Position numbers and translations under genes: made by a program
Source of the DNA: Hadersleviella sp041745395
Lineage (GTDB): Bacteria > Chloroflexota > Anaerolineae > Promineifilales > Promineifilaceae
Assembly: GCA_041745395.1 (NCBI GenBank)
Contig: JBGTIZ010000062.1
Span: 1 to 6,680 of the forward strand
DNA: 6,680 bases
Direction: 5' to 3'
Part shown: positions 1 to 5,604 of the stretch, one piece after another
How positions within the stretch are numbered: the stretch's first letter is position 1
Layout of the letters: the number at the start of each line of letters is the position of its first letter
The notes under the pieces: generated by a model
Databases searched by the model: none
What the model was told of the DNA's origin: nothing
The model's input: the letters and a program-made list of their open reading frames with translations, nothing else

Positions 1-104
1 GGCACGAGGCCGTCTATAATATCAACAATCCCCATCTCAACTAACATTGTCAGGATGAGGATAACATCATCTACTCGTTCGTTTTGTATGGTTAAGTTGC
101 TCAT
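1..104 (-). CDS. Transposase N-terminus (DUF4277/IS1634-like), cut by window edge
   Basis: Reading leftwards from an ATG at 104-102 the frame is open to the window edge and gives 34 residues beginning MSNLTIQNERVDDVILIL and continuing with a segment rich in V, M, G, I and D (EMGIVDIIDGLV). The pattern 'E-x-VDD-(hydrophobic)-MGI-x-(D/E)-IID' resembles, from memory, the N-terminal DUF4277 domain of IS1634-type DDE transposases, which mobilise an insertion sequence by cut-and-paste. The catalytic domain lies outside the window, so neither intactness nor IS boundaries can be judged. No clear Shine-Dalgarno precedes the ATG. The start is chosen because it is the first ATG of the conserved stretch. 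The IS end should lie between this start and purH, but I cannot place a terminal repeat. Confidence 0.62.
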   Translation of the reverse strand, partial: MSNLTIQNERVDDVILILTMLVEMGIVDIIDGLV

Positions 105-164
105 AATGAGCTGAGTTTATCGTATTTTGTTTTTAAGGAAAAAATAGTCGAAAGGTCAGAACTA

Positions 165-241
165 AACCTCTCGCCAAGAACGCGAAAGGCGCAAAATTTT
201 CCACTTTGCGCCTCTGCGACTTGGCGAGAGGTTGTTTTTTT
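165..241 (+). terminator. Long two-part hairpin with T-run (terminator-like, possibly interspersed repeat)
   Basis: The outer stem is a perfect 14 bp: AACCTCTCGCCAAG (165-178) pairs with CTTGGCGAGAGGTT (220-233). Inside it a second perfect 9-bp stem, AGGCGCAAA (187-195) with TTTGCGCCT (205-213), closes a 9-nt loop. T7 at 235-241 follows almost directly, the form of a rho-independent terminator for rightward transcription. No gene pointing right is visible upstream. The arms contain phrases such as TTTGCGCCTCTGCG that I recall as dispersed repeats in several environmental bacterial genomes, so a repeat origin is equally likely. Confidence 0.5.
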
Positions 242-270
242 ACGTAACTACAAACCAACAAGTCCGTTGC

Positions 271-313
271 CTGAGCTTGTCGAAGGCAAAAGGACGGGCT
301 TCGACAAGCTCAG
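271..313. repeat. Perfect 15-bp inverted repeat (REP-like palindrome)
   Basis: CTGAGCTTGTCGAAG (271-285) is the exact reverse complement of CTTCGACAAGCTCAG (299-313), with a 13-nt loop (286-298). The CTTCGACAAGCTCAG core is a phrase I recall as an extragenic palindrome in many unrelated bacterial genomes. It lies about 60 bp past the purH stop codon, where it could act as a transcript-end structure, but it lacks a T-run on the minus strand. Confidence 0.7.
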
Positions 314-370
314 CCCTCGAGTACGTTAGGAGTTACTTTTTTACAGCAAACTCACTGCCTTCTTTATCAA

Positions 371-1924
371 TCAATGCCGAAAGTGGCGCGTACCGGTGAA
401 TATCATCGTCAAGCCGAGTTTGTTGACCGCTTCGATGACCAAATCATCCCGCACGGAGCCACCCGGTTGCACCACGGCCGTGATACCAACCTTGGCCGCC
501 GCTTCGATACCATCGGGGAAGGGGAAGAACGCATCCGAGGCCATCGCCGCGCCCTGCGCCTGTTCGCCTGCCTTCTTGCCCGCTAGCTCGACCGCATCGA
601 GCCGACTGGGCAAGCCACAGCCCACGCCAACGGTCGCTTGCCCTTGGGCAAAGACGATGGCGTTGGATTTGACATGGCTAACCACCTGCCACGCAAATTT
701 GAGCGAAGCCATTTCCACGGCCGTGGGTTGCCGCTCACTCACCACTTCCCATGTGGCCGTGGACGGATCGCCAATGTCCAAATCTTGCACCAGATACCCC
801 CCGCGAATCGTGCGTAGCTCCAGCCCGCCCGCTGGCGCGTACGCTTCACCGAGCGCGACCAGCCGACAGTTTTTCTTCTTTTGGGCGAAATAATCCTGCG
901 CTTCATCGCTAAAACTGGGGGCGACGACCGCCTCGACAAACAGCTTGGCGGCGCGGATTTGGTCGGCAAAGGCCATGTCCACGGGGCGATTGACAGCAAT
1001 AACGCCCCCAAAAGCAGAAACGGGGTCGGAGGCGAGCGCGGCGGGGAACGCCTCGGCGGGGGTGGCGGCGGAGGCGACGCCACAGGGGGAGAGATGTTTG
1101 ACGATGACCACGGTTGGCTCACTGAAGCTTTCGGCCGTGCGCCACGCCGCATCTAAATCAAGCAAATTGTTATAGGAAAGCTCTTTGCCTTGGAGCAGTT
1201 CCCCGCCCAGCGGGCTGGCCTGGGGGGTAGTGCCGTATAGGCCAGCGTTTTGGTGGGGATTTTCGCCGTAGCGCAGGGCTTGGGTTTGGTGCAGGGTCAG
1301 GGTGAGGGTGGCTGGTAAGGGGGTGGTGGAGGGCGTGTCCACGGCCGTGAGACCCTCCAAATACGCCGCAATCGCCGTGTCATACTCCCGCGTGTGCTGG
1401 AACGCCTTCAAAGCCAGCCGCTGGCGCGTTGCTGGTGCCACCGCGCCGTGCGCTCGCAACTCCTGCAACACCACCCCATAATCAGCAGGGTCACAAATGA
1501 CCGTCACTCGGTCAAAATTTTTGGCGGCGGCGCGTAACAGCGTCACCCCGCCAATATCTATTTGCTCAATCGCCTCGGCCAAAGTGACGCCCGCTTGGGC
1601 GACTGTCTCCGCAAAGGGATACAGATTACAGACAACCATCTCCACTGGTTTAATATCATTGGCCGCTAAATCATCCAAATCAGTTTCTAAATTACGCGCT
1701 AGGATGCCCCCATGCACGGCCGGATGCAGGGTTTTGACCCGCCCGCCGAGCATTTCGGGATAGCCCGTCACCGCCGAGACGTCCCGCACGGTCAGCCCTT
1801 GTTCGGCGAGCGTGCGGGCTGTGCCCCCGCTGGCAACCAGTTCCCAGCCTAATTCGGCCAACATGCGGCCGAAGCCAATCAAACCCATCTTGTCGTACAC
1901 GGAAAGAATTGCTCTTGGTTTCAT
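371..1924 (-). CDS. purH: Bifunctional AICAR formyltransferase / IMP cyclohydrolase
   Basis: Cytoplasmic enzyme for the last two steps of de novo purine synthesis: formyl transfer from 10-formyl-tetrahydrofolate to AICAR, then ring closure of FAICAR to IMP. The 517-residue length is typical. The N-terminal MGS-like cyclohydrolase domain (about 1-150) shows LASGGT-type residues (VASGGTART, 30-38), GRVKTLHPAVHGG (61-73) and CNLYPF (99-104). The C-terminal transferase domain (about 200-517) shows LRYGENPHQ (217-225), the catalytic K276-H277 pair in VKHLSPCGVA, DPVSAFGGVIA (300-310), SNAIVF (420-425) and SDAFFPFPDGIE (463-474). No internal stop or missing key motif was noticed. The gene stands alone, divergent from the aminotransferase. 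The ATG at 1924 has no Shine-Dalgarno, but a good -10 box ends 7 nt upstream, so the mRNA may be leaderless. The plus strand of this gene shows several long shadow frames. Confidence 0.97.
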   Translation of the reverse strand: MKPRAILSVYDKMGLIGFGRMLAELGWELVASGGTARTLAEQGLTVRDVSAVTGYPEMLGGRVKTLHPAVHGGILARNLETDLDDLAANDIKPVEMVVCNLYPFAETVAQAGVTLAEAIEQIDIGGVTLLRAAAKNFDRVTVICDPADYGVVLQELRAHGAVAPATRQRLALKAFQHTREYDTAIAAYLEGLTAVDTPSTTPLPATLTLTLHQTQALRYGENPHQNAGLYGTTPQASPLGGELLQGKELSYNNLLDLDAAWRTAESFSEPTVVIVKHLSPCGVASAATPAEAFPAALASDPVSAFGGVIAVNRPVDMAFADQIRAAKLFVEAVVAPSFSDEAQDYFAQKKKNCRLVALGEAYAPAGGLELRTIRGGYLVQDLDIGDPSTATWEVVSERQPTAVEMASLKFAWQVVSHVKSNAIVFAQGQATVGVGCGLPSRLDAVELAGKKAGEQAQGAAMASDAFFPFPDGIEAAAKVGITAVVQPGGSVRDDLVIEAVNKLGLTMIFTGTRHFRH

Positions 1925-1931
1925 GGGGAGG

Positions 1932-1960
1932 ATTTTACAGTGTCATGTTTCATGTGTCAT
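1932..1960 (-). promoter_or_regulatory. purH promoter, probably giving a leaderless mRNA
   Basis: On the minus strand ATGACA (1960-1955; 5 of 6 to TTGACA) lies exactly 17 nt from TAAAAT (1937-1932; 5 of 6 to TATAAT). The spacer between the -10 and the purH ATG is 7 nt, so the expected transcription start falls on or next to the A of the start codon. The intervening CCTCCCC cannot serve as a Shine-Dalgarno. Confidence 0.6.
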
Positions 1961-1964
1961 GTTT
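1940..1964. repeat. Direct repeat in purH promoter (11 bp, period 14)
   Basis: GTGTCATGTTT occurs at 1940-1950 and again at 1954-1964. The distal copy contains the complement of the -35 box of purH; the proximal copy lies within the promoter spacer. It could be an operator or simply a local duplication. Confidence 0.6.
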
Positions 1965-1989
1965 TGGGTAGGGTGCGGGGTGCGATGTT

Positions 1990-2020
1990 TTGTTCATTGT
2001 GCCTTACTCATTGTTCATTG
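1990..2020. repeat. Direct repeat TTGTTCATTG, spaced by 21 bp
   Basis: TTGTTCATTG is present at 1990-1999 and 2011-2020, exactly 21 bp apart, which is two turns of DNA helix. The second copy contains the candidate -35 of the aminotransferase promoter. Helical phasing is compatible with a protein binding site, but the sequence is simple and chance is possible. Confidence 0.45.
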
Positions 2021-2039
2021 AGGCGAGACGGGCTACACT
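2011..2039 (+). promoter_or_regulatory. Candidate promoter for the aminotransferase gene
   Basis: TTGTTC (2011-2016) and TACACT (2034-2039) are separated by 17 nt. The -35 matches poorly beyond TTG; the -10 matches TATAAT at four positions. It would give a leader of about 45 nt carrying AAAGGA (2075-2080) as ribosome binding site. Confidence 0.3.
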
Positions 2040-2051
2040 TTTGCCATGAGC

Positions 2052-2071
2052 GACTGACTGACTGATTGACT
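2052..2071. repeat. GACT tetranucleotide tandem repeat
   Basis: Five successive units read GACT, GACT, GACT, GATT, GACT in the presumed 5' leader of the aminotransferase. A related GTCG/CAGT repeat in opposite orientation lies just after the gene at 2973-2990. Slippage could change the leader length. Confidence 0.7.
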
Positions 2072-2090
2072 CAAAAAGGATTTCCTCCCC

Positions 2091-2933
2091 ATGCCCCCTA
2101 TCTACTATATCAACGGCCGTTTTGTGCCCCAGCCAGAGGCGACTATCTCTGTCCATGATTTGGGCTTGGTGCGGGGCTATGGCGTGTTTGAATATACGCG
2201 CACCTATCAGCGTCGCCCGTTTGAGTTAGCGGCGCATCTGCAACGGCTGGCCTATTCGGCGGAGCAGTTGGAGTTGCCCCTGCCATATGATTTGGACAAG
2301 ATAGGGGCGTTGGTGCAGGAGACGATTGCCCAAAATCCGCATCTGCCAGAGTTGGGTTTGCGGCTGATGGTGACGGGGGGCATCTCGCCCAGTTTGCTCT
2401 ATCCAACGGAGAAGCCAAGCCTGTTGATTTTGGCGACGTCTCCGGCCGTTTTTCCAGAGGAGCTATACGAGACGGGGGGCAAGGTGATAACGACCACGCT
2501 GGGGCGGCTGTTGCCCGATGTGAAGAGTTTGAATTACATCACGGCCGTGCGGGCCTTGCGGCGGGCGAAAGCGGTGGACGCCGTCGAAGCGATTTACATA
2601 GACCCAGAAGGGTATCTATCCGAAGGAACGACCTCGAGCCTAGTAGCGGTGCGAGGTAATGAGCTACTCACCGCGCCCGACGGCCACGTGCTCAACGGCA
2701 TCACTCGCAATGTCGTTCTGCGCCTCGCCGCCGAGATAGGGTACAGCACCACCCAACGCCTCATCCACCGCGAGGAACTGCCCCAGCTAGACGAGCTATT
2801 CCTGACCTTCTCCGCCAAAGAGGTGCTAGGCATTCGCCAGATAGACAAACAGGCTCTGCCCGCCCCTGGCCCCGTCACCCGCGCCCTGCGCGAGCGGTTT
2901 CAGGCGTATACAAACCTGACATTTAACACCTGA
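2091..2933 (+). CDS. Class IV (fold type IV) PLP aminotransferase, branched-chain/D-amino acid type
   Basis: A cytoplasmic pyridoxal-phosphate enzyme of 280 residues, normal for the family. Visible motifs: GYGVFEYTRTY (29-39) at the substrate pocket; HLQRL with R52, the usual phosphate-contact arginine; the Schiff-base lysine K145 in VKSLNY; E178 in SEGTTSSL, which contacts the cofactor ring nitrogen; and GITR (about residues 204-207), the cofactor-phosphate signature. K145 and E178 sit at nearly the same positions as in Bacillus D-amino acid transaminase, and DELFLTFSAKEV also resembles it. However, the Arg/His carboxylate trap of that enzyme (SPRAH) is SPSLL here, and R37 matches the substrate arginine of branched-chain transaminases. 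I therefore leave the substrate open: branched-chain amino acids are likeliest, with D-amino acids or aminodeoxychorismate less so. AAAGGA ends 10 nt before the ATG. Confidence 0.9.
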   Translation: MPPIYYINGRFVPQPEATISVHDLGLVRGYGVFEYTRTYQRRPFELAAHLQRLAYSAEQLELPLPYDLDKIGALVQETIAQNPHLPELGLRLMVTGGISPSLLYPTEKPSLLILATSPAVFPEELYETGGKVITTTLGRLLPDVKSLNYITAVRALRRAKAVDAVEAIYIDPEGYLSEGTTSSLVAVRGNELLTAPDGHVLNGITRNVVLRLAAEIGYSTTQRLIHREELPQLDELFLTFSAKEVLGIRQIDKQALPAPGPVTRALRERFQAYTNLTFNT

Positions 2934-2936
2934 CAG

Positions 2937-3019
2937 AAGGAGGAAAATCTTGTATGCTGGAGGTTCGGATTTCAGTCGGTCAGTCGGTCGGCTCATCATT
3001 GCACATATCGCCCATTTAG
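2937..3019 (+). promoter_or_regulatory. Strong Shine-Dalgarno with short 21-codon frame (leader peptide or gene remnant)
   Basis: Four bases after the aminotransferase stop codon lies AAGGAGG (2937-2943), a full Shine-Dalgarno. An ATG at 2954-2956, 10 nt downstream, opens a 21-codon frame (MLEVRISVGQSVGSSLHISPI) ending at a TAG at 3017-3019. A TTG at 2950, 6 nt from the Shine-Dalgarno, opens a longer frame that runs through repeats into aceK. Neither product is recognisable. It may be a leader peptide, the start of a decayed gene, or chance. Confidence 0.3.
2973..2988. repeat. 8-bp tandem repeat CAGTCGGT
   Basis: CAGTCGGT is repeated exactly at 2973-2980 and 2981-2988 and continues as CGGCTCA. 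It looks like a partly inverted counterpart of the GACT repeat before the aminotransferase. Confidence 0.65.
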
Positions 3020-3030
3020 AGAAAGGGAGG

Positions 3031-3059
3031 AAGAGAGTAAAAGCCTCTCTTACTCTCTT
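3031..3059. repeat. 10-bp inverted repeat upstream of aceK
   Basis: AAGAGAGTAA (3031-3040) pairs perfectly with TTACTCTCTT (3050-3059) across a 9-nt loop. It overlaps the first unit of the 16-bp tandem repeat and has no T-run, so it is not an intrinsic terminator by itself. Confidence 0.5.
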
Positions 3060-3097
3060 ATTCTCCCACTCTCTTATTCTCCCACTCCCCTACTCCC
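3052..3097. repeat. 16-bp pyrimidine-rich tandem repeat just before aceK
   Basis: ACTCTCTTATTCTCCC occurs at 3052-3067 and identically at 3068-3083, followed by a degenerate third unit at 3084-3097. It ends 10 nt before the aceK ATG and replaces any purine-rich ribosome binding site there. Confidence 0.8.
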
Positions 3098-3107
3098 TAA
3101 TCACACC

Positions 3108-4832
3108 ATGCCCTACCTCACCGATAGCCGCCTCGCCAACCTCGCCGCCCGACGCATTCACCAATCCTTTCTCATTTATCGCAACCAATTTATGAGCATT
3201 ACCCATCGTGCCAAGGAGCAGTTTGAAACCCGCAACTGGGTCGGCCAGCGGCAAGATGCCATCGCACGGCTCGATTTATACAAGGCGATTATCAATCCGC
3301 TGGTCGAAGAGATATGCGACCTGCTCGACGAACGTCTACACGAAAAAATAATCTGGGCCAGCATGAAGGCAGTCTACTCCAGCTACATCGAAGACAGCCA
3401 AGACTGCGAAATTGCTGAGACCTTTTTCAACTCCATCACCCGCCGCATTTTCGACACCATCGGCGTAGACCCCCAAATCGAATTTGTAGACACCGATTTT
3501 GTCATCCTGCCTCCGCCCGAAAAAATGCTGTATCGCACCTATAGTGCCCAAAATAATTTAGCAGAGGTGATTACGCGCATGTTGGCTGATGTGAACTGGA
3601 CAGCGGGCTTTGAGGATGTGACGCTGGATAGCTGGCGCGTGGCGCAACACATCGAGCAACATTTACTGGAACGGGGCTTGCCCCGCCTGCCGGGCCGTAT
3701 CGAGATGTTGCGGACTGTTTTTTATCGCGGCATGGGGGCGTATCTGGTGGGGCGCATGGTGGCGGGTGGTCGCGCCATTCCGCTCGTTTTGTCGCTCCTG
3801 CACGAGGAGCGCGGTATTGCCGTGGACGCCGTTTTGTTGGATGAGAACAGCGTCAGTATTTTGTTCAGCTTTGCCCGCTCCTATTTCCATGTGGTGGTGG
3901 AACGGCCGTACGACCTGATTCAATTTTTGCGCACGCTAATGCCGCGCAAGCGCACGGCCGAGTTATACATCTCTATCGGTTACAACAAACATGGCAAGAC
4001 GGCCCTCTATCGAGATTTTCTCTACTATCTGGCCCACTCCGAAGACCAGTTCCGCATCTCGCGGGGGCAACGGGGCATGGTGATGATTGTGTTTGATTTG
4101 CCGGGCTATGATATGGTGTTTAAGGTGATTAAAGACCATTTTGCCCGCCCGAAACGAACCACGGCCGTGCAGGTCAAAGAAAAATACGCTTGGGTTTTCC
4201 GCCAAGACCGAGCCGGGCGGTTGATAGACGCGCAGAGCTTTGAACATCTGGAGATTAGCCGACATCGCTTTTCGGAAGAGCTACTGGCTGAATTAGAAGA
4301 ACATGCCCAACAGGCGGTCAGCATCGGCAAGGAGACGGTCATCATTCATCATTGCTACATCGAGCGCAAGGTCGTACCGCTCGATATTTATCTGCGGGAG
4401 GCGGAACACGACACGGCCGTGGAAGCGGTGTATGAGTACGGGCAAACCATCAAAGACCTAGCCTATAGCAATGTGTTTACGGGGGATATGCTTCTCAAGA
4501 ATTTTGGGGTGACGCGCCACGGCCGTGTGGTTTTCTATGATTATGACGAACTGTGCCCGCTCCAATCCTGCAATTTTCGGCGCATTCCCACCTCCTATCA
4601 TGATGATGATGAGCTGAGTGATGGACCGTGGTTCCCCGTGGCCGAAAATGATATTTTCCCCGAGGAGTTTGCTCGTTTTGTGGGCTTGACCCCTGCTTTG
4701 AGAAAGGCGTTCACGGCCGTGCATGGCGACCTGTTCGACACCGATTTTTGGCAGAGCGCCCAGCAAAACATCGCCGCCAACAACTATTTACACGTTTATC
4801 CCTACCGCCCCGAGCAACGCCTGCACGGCTGA
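3108..4832 (+). CDS. aceK: Isocitrate dehydrogenase kinase/phosphatase
   Basis: A cytoplasmic bifunctional enzyme that phosphorylates isocitrate dehydrogenase to switch it off, diverting isocitrate to the glyoxylate bypass, and also removes the phosphate. The 574 residues match the family length (about 570-600). The N-terminal regulatory domain contains AETFFNSITRRIFD and FFxFARSYF-like SFARSYFHV. The kinase domain shows RGMVMIVFDLPG as nucleotide loop, K339 in VFKVIKD, D374 (counterpart of the phosphatase-critical aspartate, D371 in E. coli), the catalytic segment GDMLLKNFGVTRHGRVVF with D460 and N465, and YDYDE with D478 and D480. From memory these correspond to E. coli residues with a constant offset of three, so both activities should be intact. 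The start at 3108 is favoured over the ATG at 3192 because residues 1-28 resemble the family N-terminus. No Shine-Dalgarno is present. aceA and aceB are not adjacent. Confidence 0.96.
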   Translation: MPYLTDSRLANLAARRIHQSFLIYRNQFMSITHRAKEQFETRNWVGQRQDAIARLDLYKAIINPLVEEICDLLDERLHEKIIWASMKAVYSSYIEDSQDCEIAETFFNSITRRIFDTIGVDPQIEFVDTDFVILPPPEKMLYRTYSAQNNLAEVITRMLADVNWTAGFEDVTLDSWRVAQHIEQHLLERGLPRLPGRIEMLRTVFYRGMGAYLVGRMVAGGRAIPLVLSLLHEERGIAVDAVLLDENSVSILFSFARSYFHVVVERPYDLIQFLRTLMPRKRTAELYISIGYNKHGKTALYRDFLYYLAHSEDQFRISRGQRGMVMIVFDLPGYDMVFKVIKDHFARPKRTTAVQVKEKYAWVFRQDRAGRLIDAQSFEHLEISRHRFSEELLAELEEHAQQAVSIGKETVIIHHCYIERKVVPLDIYLREAEHDTAVEAVYEYGQTIKDLAYSNVFTGDMLLKNFGVTRHGRVVFYDYDELCPLQSCNFRRIPTSYHDDDELSDGPWFPVAENDIFPEEFARFVGLTPALRKAFTAVHGDLFDTDFWQSAQQNIAANNYLHVYPYRPEQRLHG

Positions 4833-4864
4833 AAATTCGGGTAACTTTAGCGGTCTGGCTCAGC

Positions 4865-4870
4865 TATAAT
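4865..4870 (+). promoter_or_regulatory. Consensus -10 box (TATAAT) for a probably leaderless rpn mRNA
   Basis: A perfect TATAAT ends 7 nt before the rpn ATG at 4878, so initiation would begin at or next to the start codon. No Shine-Dalgarno and no good -35 (17-nt position reads TAACTT) is seen. The spacing equals that of purH. Confidence 0.5.
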
Positions 4871-5590
4871 CACACGCATGAGCAACCAAACGCCCCACGA
4901 CAACTTCTTTCGCGCCAGTTTTGAGCGCGTGGAAATCGCCCAAAACTATCTGCAAGAGTACGCCCCACCCGACTTGGTCGCCCAGCTAGATTTGGACGCG
5001 ATGCAGTTGGTGTCGGACAGCTTTATCGATGAGGAGATGTCCAAAGAGCAGAGCGACGTGCTGTATGAGGTGCGTCTAGCCAACGGGGAACCTGCTTATG
5101 TGTACTTCTTGTTTGAGCATAAAAGCTACCCCGACCGCATGGTGGCTTTTCAACTGCTACGCTATCAGGTGCGTATCTGGGAGCGGCAATGGCAGAATGA
5201 TAAACGGCTTTCCGCTGGTGATTTATCACGGCACACGGCCGTGGAAAATCGCCACCGACTTCGCCAGCCTGCTCATCCATGACCCCGTCCAAGCCGAGCG
5301 GCTCAAGCCTCATCTACCCCGCTTTGAGTACCAAATCCGCGACTTTTCCCACCTTTCGGATGAAGAGATACGGGGCAGAATTTGGCTTCGCGCCGCCCTC
5401 GCCACCCTGCGCGCCATTTTTGACCCCGATTTGCATGAGCAATTGCCTCAGCTCATCAAGCTCATTTTTGCGTTAGAAGAGGAACATACGGGGCTGGAAT
5501 ATATTAAGCTGGTTTTGTATTATTTGAGTAAAGCAACCGAGAAAGTGAGTCGTGAGCAGTTACAACAAGTGTTATTACAGCAGGGTTCAC

Positions 5591-5596
5591 AAGGAG
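5591..5596 (+). promoter_or_regulatory. Internal ribosome binding site in rpn
   Basis: AAGGAG lies inside the rpn reading frame, 8 nt before an in-frame ATG at 5605. Sequence and spacing are near ideal, better than for any annotated gene start in this window, several of which have none. Confidence 0.6.
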
Positions 5597-5604
5597 AGAA
5601 GCTG

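Larger units (their letters stand above)
105..370. other. Gene-free spacer between transposase start and purH 3' end
   Basis: No convincing coding frame was found. The left part (105-164) is AT-rich and would hold the transposase promoter and one insertion-sequence end; no terminal repeat is identifiable from one side alone. The right part is dominated by two large inverted repeats, listed separately (165-233 and 271-313). The six-base pair GTAACT (244-249) and AGTTAC (331-336) encloses the second hairpin and is followed by T6 at 337-342. Both T-runs are oriented for plus-strand transcripts, whereas purH arrives on the minus strand, so no canonical intrinsic terminator for purH is seen. Confidence 0.6.

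Noticed and set aside
396..893. Plus-strand open frames over purH (also around 881-1175 and 1497-1763)
   Set aside because: They are shadows of the GC-rich purH coding strand, with low-complexity compositions and no family resemblance, and purH is certain.
739..1152. 137-codon minus-strand frame inside purH
   Set aside because: It is a second frame of the same strand, rich in Pro, Ser and Arg, typical of an out-of-frame reading.
2091..2933. Annotation as aminodeoxychorismate lyase (pabC)
   Set aside because: No folate genes are adjacent and the pocket motif FEYTRTY fits transaminases better, so no symbol was assigned.
2950..3195. 81-codon TTG-start frame between the aminotransferase and aceK
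   Set aside because: Despite a good Shine-Dalgarno, most of it translates pyrimidine-rich repeats and the aceK start out of frame; only the ribosome binding site is reported.
3663..4783. Minus-strand frames opposite aceK
   Set aside because: They are antisense shadows of a full-length, well-conserved aceK, with no recognisable domain.
3192..4832. Alternative aceK start at ATG 3192
   Set aside because: Residues encoded by 3108-3191 resemble the AceK N-terminus, and 3192 has no better initiation signal.
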